Below, piece by piece: positions 60,404-64,000 of a stretch of 64,000 nucleotides of DNA (positions are counted from its first letter, which is position 1; every line of letters begins with the position of its first letter). Below the pieces are notes generated by a model that saw nothing but the letters and a program-made list of their open reading frames with translations, searched no databases and was not told where the DNA came from. A program made the translations under genes and the position numbers. The stretch is from Dactylonectria macrodidyma (taxonomy: Eukaryota > Ascomycota > Sordariomycetes > Hypocreales > Nectriaceae). The stretch lies in assembly GCA_020744425.1 (NCBI GenBank), contig JAGMUV010000009.1, forward strand, positions 868,001 through 932,000, read 5' to 3'.

Positions 60404-61344
60404 ATGCCTGCCCACTACTCCAACGTTGCCTACTCCATGCCCATGCCGGTTCCTACCAAGGGCTCCCAGTACCCCACCTACAGCCAATACTCCGTCTCTC
60501 CCCCAGAGTGTGACGACTCGGTCAGCTCCGCCTCTGGCATTCCTTCCTACAGCAATGGCGGATACTCTGCCACTTCCAATGGCTATGCCGGCTACGGTGG
60601 CTACCCCGACTACGACAGCACCGCCTCTACCAGCGGCGTAGACTTCCAGGAGTACATGCAGGACCGCTTCGCCAACTCTTTCGACCCCATTCCTCTCGAC
60701 CGGAGCATGGCAATGCAAGCCCAGACGTAAGTCCTTGATTCCCCCCTCCTCTCTTCTCTCCTCCCTCCAAAACGCACCCTTGCAATCACAGGGATTCGGC
60801 TGCAATCTCACTCTGCGGGCTTGTTCGCATTCAACAATTGCCGTTCCCCGTTTTTTGCAGGGTGCCGGCTTCTTCCCCATGCCCGATTGGCGGCATCTTG
60901 CTAACTGAACGGGCAGATCCGGAAAGCTCAACGCTAAGCACCGCGAGCTGCTGGAGCTGCAGAAGAAGGCGCAGGCTCGCCTGGCTAAGACGCGAGAGCG
61001 CTTCCAGGAGGGCATGCGCGACGCTCACGAGGTCCGAAGCGACCTTGAGTGGACGCAGAAGAAAGTTGGGTGAGTGTTTTCTGAGTTTTTGACAACCCCC
61101 TAGTTCAATGGCGATCTGCGCGTGGCTGCAAACCGCTGCGAGCTGCAATTCTCGCACAATGGCGGGGAGCACCGTAGCAATCGCCAAGAACCAATTGTCG
61201 AGCGTTGTACAATTAAACTACAAATCCTACGAATCTGGCGCTAACGAAGTGGCAATCTACAGATCAATGAAGAGCAAGGCGTCGCGCAAGCACCCCAAGG
61301 AGTACAGCAAGGCTCGTGCGCGATACCCATCCCCCGAGAACTAG
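60404..61344 (+). CDS. Conserved-looking small protein with basic coiled tail, function unknown
   Basis: Three exons, 60404-60726, 60917-61069 and 61263-61344, with donors GTAAGT and GTGAGT and acceptors GGCAG and TACAG; frames join to 185 aa. The first 100 residues are rich in Tyr, Ser, Gly and Pro (QYPTYSQYSVSPPE, GYAGYGGYPDYDS), the look of a disordered low-complexity domain. Residues 108-158 form a highly charged helix (KHRELLELQKKAQARLAKTR) that should make a coiled coil, and the end is very basic (KSKASRKHPKEYSKARARYP). There is no signal peptide or membrane segment. The basic tail and aromatic domain would suit a nuclear or nucleic-acid-associated protein, but that is a guess. The near-perfect TATA box, long leader and 9-kb upstream desert are typical of tightly regulated developmental or stress genes in fungi. 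Confidence 0.7.
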
Positions 61345-62711
61345 GGTCCAGGGTCGTTTTGAGCCGCATCGGAACATTTGACGACACAACAAACTCACTT
61401 CTAGCGCGCGTTTCATTTTCCCCTACCCACCAAAAATCGCACATACCCACGTGGTTTCGCTGCAGGAACCAAAAGTTGATCTGATACCAGGATTTGTAAT
61501 AAGGCGCTGTTTTTGGGTGCCTTCTCTTTTTTAGTATTTACGCTGTTTTCACGCCCCCTCCCTCTGCAGGCATGCATGAACTCGCTCGTTCATGCAGGCG
61601 AGGGGCGACATGACGTTGAAGCTCGGGCACTAGGCGCGGCAGACTGCGGGCCGCTGGGGCGGGATCTCTTGCTGCTTTTATCAGGATTCAGACGGTGGGC
61701 GTGCGAGTGGTTCCCGCTCTGACACGCCAGAACATGACGGCCGCTGACGAACGGGTGTGTGGAGAGGACTGGCAGGAGGGGACAGGGGAAAAGGCGCCTG
61801 TTTCACGACTTATGGCTTATGATTGGATGATTTGTGACGGCCTAGGGGCGGACGTTAAAAGTACACCACCTCCCTAGCCTCTGTGGGGGTCGGGGGACGG
61901 CATGACGGACAGCATGGCTTGCGTGGGTGTGCCTGCGCCGAGGACTGCAGGGGACACACCTGTGGGAGGAGGCGTGAGGCGGGAGCAGCCGAAGGGGGCG
62001 CTGCCAGTTCATCTTGGACGAAGAGCCGGGGGGGAGGGGTGCGCGGAGATGGGCCAGAGAGGACCTTGGGGACCACTGGACCAAGGAGAGGACGAGTATG
62101 AAAAAATACGGGCGTGCTGGAGACGGCATGTATTCGAGGCGCTTGTCCTATTCGGGGGAGGCATCAAGTTGATGTTGCTCCTTTTGGTTAACGAGCAGGA
62201 CGGGATAGGGAGCTTCACTACTTTCTTTAGCAGAATTGTGTGTCATTGGGTTGCCCGGATGATTCCGCCGGGCCCAGGAGTTGGCGGTTTCGTAACAATT
62301 GAGTCTTGTTTCCTTCCTCCGTTGACTGCTTGACCCAGGCGCTCCACGACAGCCTGGGCGATGTGATAACCCCCAATGCCGTGGTCGTAGTGTTTCCCAC
62401 CCCCCTCCAGGCCATGTGCAGACCGCCCGTCGATGTGTGTCATCATGTGATGCGCCGGAGGTTGTTGTAGCCAAGGGCCATGTTCAGCGGTAGTCTCCAA
62501 GACGTTGATCAACCCCATATTAAACGTCACGTGACCATGCACGTGAGGGACAGGCCACTGAAGTGAGGCCATGGTTGCGCAAGTCGGGTGATTGAACAAA
62601 GCTGAACCAAGGAAGCATGCTGGTTTCTTCCATTCGGATCCTTCCGTGAGCCTAACATGGCGAGACAATCCAGGTCGCATGTCACTTTCTCAAAAGCTCG
62701 CCTTAATGACT
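61345..62711. other. Convergent intergenic region
   Basis: About 1.4 kb between two stop codons. Open frames on both strands (such as 61902-62333 plus and 62243-62680 minus) overlap and lack recognised features. Nothing is supported. Confidence 0.5.
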
Positions 62712-63302
62712 TCACGCCGCGGCACCAGTCGTCGAGGGACGGGCAGCGCCGCCGCCGCGTGGAAGCCAAGGACCTAGGGCCGGCAAGCCTCGCGCTTTCT
62801 CGAGGCGCTCCCAGGGGTTCTCGTTAGTTGACGGGTCATAGTATCCATCATACCAGGGACCCGGCGGCGGAGGATCCTGGGGTCGACGAGATTGGAAGGG
62901 AGCTTGATGGCCAGTGGCAAACCCTCCCTGCGGTGCGGCGGGACGCTGAGGCAAGCTCGCCGGGCGCACTTGCGCCGGGGCCGGGGCCGGGGTCGGGGCG
63001 TCAGTCCCGACGACATCATCGTCGTCGAGGCCAATCTCATCGACGTTGGAGCGGACGGTGGGCGCAGGGCCGAGGGCCGTGGAGTTGGCACCCGTGGCGG
63101 AAGGCTTCGGTTGTGAGATGAGAACCGCATCGGCGCGGGGGTTGTAGCGGCGCTTCTTATTAGGGTGCTGAGCGCCAAAGGAGGCGAAACCCAATGCCTG
63201 CGCCATGAGGGCCTCGTCATCGTCGAGGTCGTCATTGGGGGGGCTGACATCGACGTCGGCTTCGACGTTCGCGTCTTCAGGGGCGATGGAATTGGGATCC
63301 AT
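62712..63302 (-). CDS. Unassigned acidic/Pro-rich protein with NLS-like motif
   Basis: Single exon, 196 aa, ATG at 63300-63302. The N-terminus is acidic (PPNDDLDDDEALMAQALGFA), followed at 48-55 by NKKRRYNP, a nuclear-localisation-like cluster, then SQPKPSA, another acidic patch GLDDDDVVG and a Pro/Ala/Gln-rich stretch. A compact aromatic segment GPWYDGYYDPSTNENPWERL lies at about 148-168 and stands out as likely conserved, and the tail is Gly/Ala-rich. The layout (acidic helix, KKRRYNP, then a WY..YYDP..NENPW motif) is one I associate loosely with uncharacterised fungal nuclear proteins. No catalytic domain is visible. The reading frame is real by its codon bias and the absence of a competing frame with sense on the other strand, but the function is unknown. 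Confidence 0.65.
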   Translation of the reverse strand: MDPNSIAPEDANVEADVDVSPPNDDLDDDEALMAQALGFASFGAQHPNKKRRYNPRADAVLISQPKPSATGANSTALGPAPTVRSNVDEIGLDDDDVVGTDAPTPAPAPAQVRPASLPQRPAAPQGGFATGHQAPFQSRRPQDPPPPGPWYDGYYDPSTNENPWERLEKARGLPALGPWLPRGGGAARPSTTGAAA

Positions 63303-64000
63303 GGCTGGCGGCCTCAGAAACCGGGCGATCGGGCGGAGAAGGTTTCAGCGAATTGGTACCGGGTGCGGAAATAAAAGGCGAACGCGGGGAGCGCCAGCGA
63401 GAGTAGCCGAGGATGCGGGTGAGCTCGAGGGATGCGGCGAGGACGAGATGGAGGAGAAGAGAATGCGCCTTCGTGAAAATCCGGGGATGCGTCCAGTTCT
63501 TGGCGGGGCCGGATGCCTGTAGCGGCCCGGGCTCGCGGTAATGGGGTTGGTAGAGCCTCACAGCCTTACGGATTGGGATTGGCACGTGTGGCTTTGCTGT
63601 GGCTTGCAGCGTCATTGATCTCTGGAAGGTTGCCGTCTTCTCTCACCTTTTTGGCGTGTGTACGTACCGACTTGAGAGGTTGAGCAATGAGAAGTGGCAA
63701 TTGGCATGTGATTGCGGATGAGAACTCAACAATATTTGTACAGACATTCATCATGACGTGGTGCAGTTTTGGAGAGAGGAGGAATGATCCACCAAGAAGG
63801 CCCCATTCACATGCCAAGACCAGAGACCAGAGGTCAAATGAAGTACGCATCAAAGCAATTTTCAGAGTGCGTCCTCAATAGCAAATACAAACCCATAAAG
63901 AATATTGCTATTCTCACAGTTATTAGCTTTTTTGTAAATCCTCCACGTAACCTACTCTCGCGGCATTCTACAAAGTCGCCAGTGGCTTGTAAACCATCAC
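63303..64000. other. Window-end flank, no supported gene
   Basis: Upstream region of the minus-strand gene at 62712-63302. Short frames only; the last 150 bases become AT-rich. No gene is supported. Confidence 0.45.

Overview
This window is nuclear DNA of a filamentous ascomycete (Pezizomycotina, most likely a Sordariomycete). The evidence is short GT..AG introns of roughly 50-160 bp with branch-like CTAAC/CTGAC boxes, C-ending codon preference in the genes, pyrimidine-rich 5' leaders, many microsatellites and poly(A) runs, and gene content that is housekeeping fungal throughout. There are no operons, and I found no tRNA, rRNA, CRISPR array or intact transposon. All exon boundaries were inferred by eye from splice consensus and reading-frame continuity; they are not backed by transcripts.

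Layout. 0-10.3 kb: an rtp1-like armadillo-type gene (minus, 3 exons), then a secreted APP1/DUF2183-type protein gene (plus, 3 exons). 10.3-19.8 kb: a long gene-poor, simple-repeat-rich stretch with one small two-exon Cys-containing gene at 14.0-14.4 kb (minus). 19.8-22.4 kb: two decayed relics lying head to head, the 3' part of a fungal chitinase-like gene (minus) and a LysM-domain gene (plus). The LysM relic carries three in-frame stops, all of the CpA-to-TpA type expected from repeat-induced point mutation (RIP).

23.2-40.2 kb is a dense housekeeping block: prp43 (DEAH helicase, minus), skb1/PRMT5 (plus), the spliceosomal SmF gene (minus, 4 exons with a 6-nt first exon), an alpha/beta hydrolase (plus), alanine:glyoxylate aminotransferase (plus) and exportin-1/crm1 (plus, 9 exons). 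41.7-51.4 kb holds a Zn2Cys6 regulator (minus), the DEAD-box helicase spb4 (minus) and a CTP-dependent diacylglycerol kinase dgk1-like gene (plus). 51.4-60.4 kb is a second desert of about 9 kb with microsatellites and a perfect 37-nt alternating purine-pyrimidine tract. 60.4-63.3 kb has two conserved-looking but unassigned genes.

Functionally, much of the block concerns RNA: Prp43 (spliceosome disassembly and ribosome assembly), SmF (snRNP core), PRMT5 (symmetric arginine methylation, classically of Sm proteins), Spb4 (60S assembly), Rtp1 (RNA polymerase II assembly/import) and Crm1 (export of proteins and RNP). That PRMT5 and an Sm gene are convergent neighbours is probably coincidence. The most unusual items are the RIP-like LysM/chitinase relic pair, the hidden small gene in the first desert, a 153-codon stop-free but ATG-less extension before dgk1, the Thr at the leptomycin-B position of Crm1, and the Z-DNA-prone tract.
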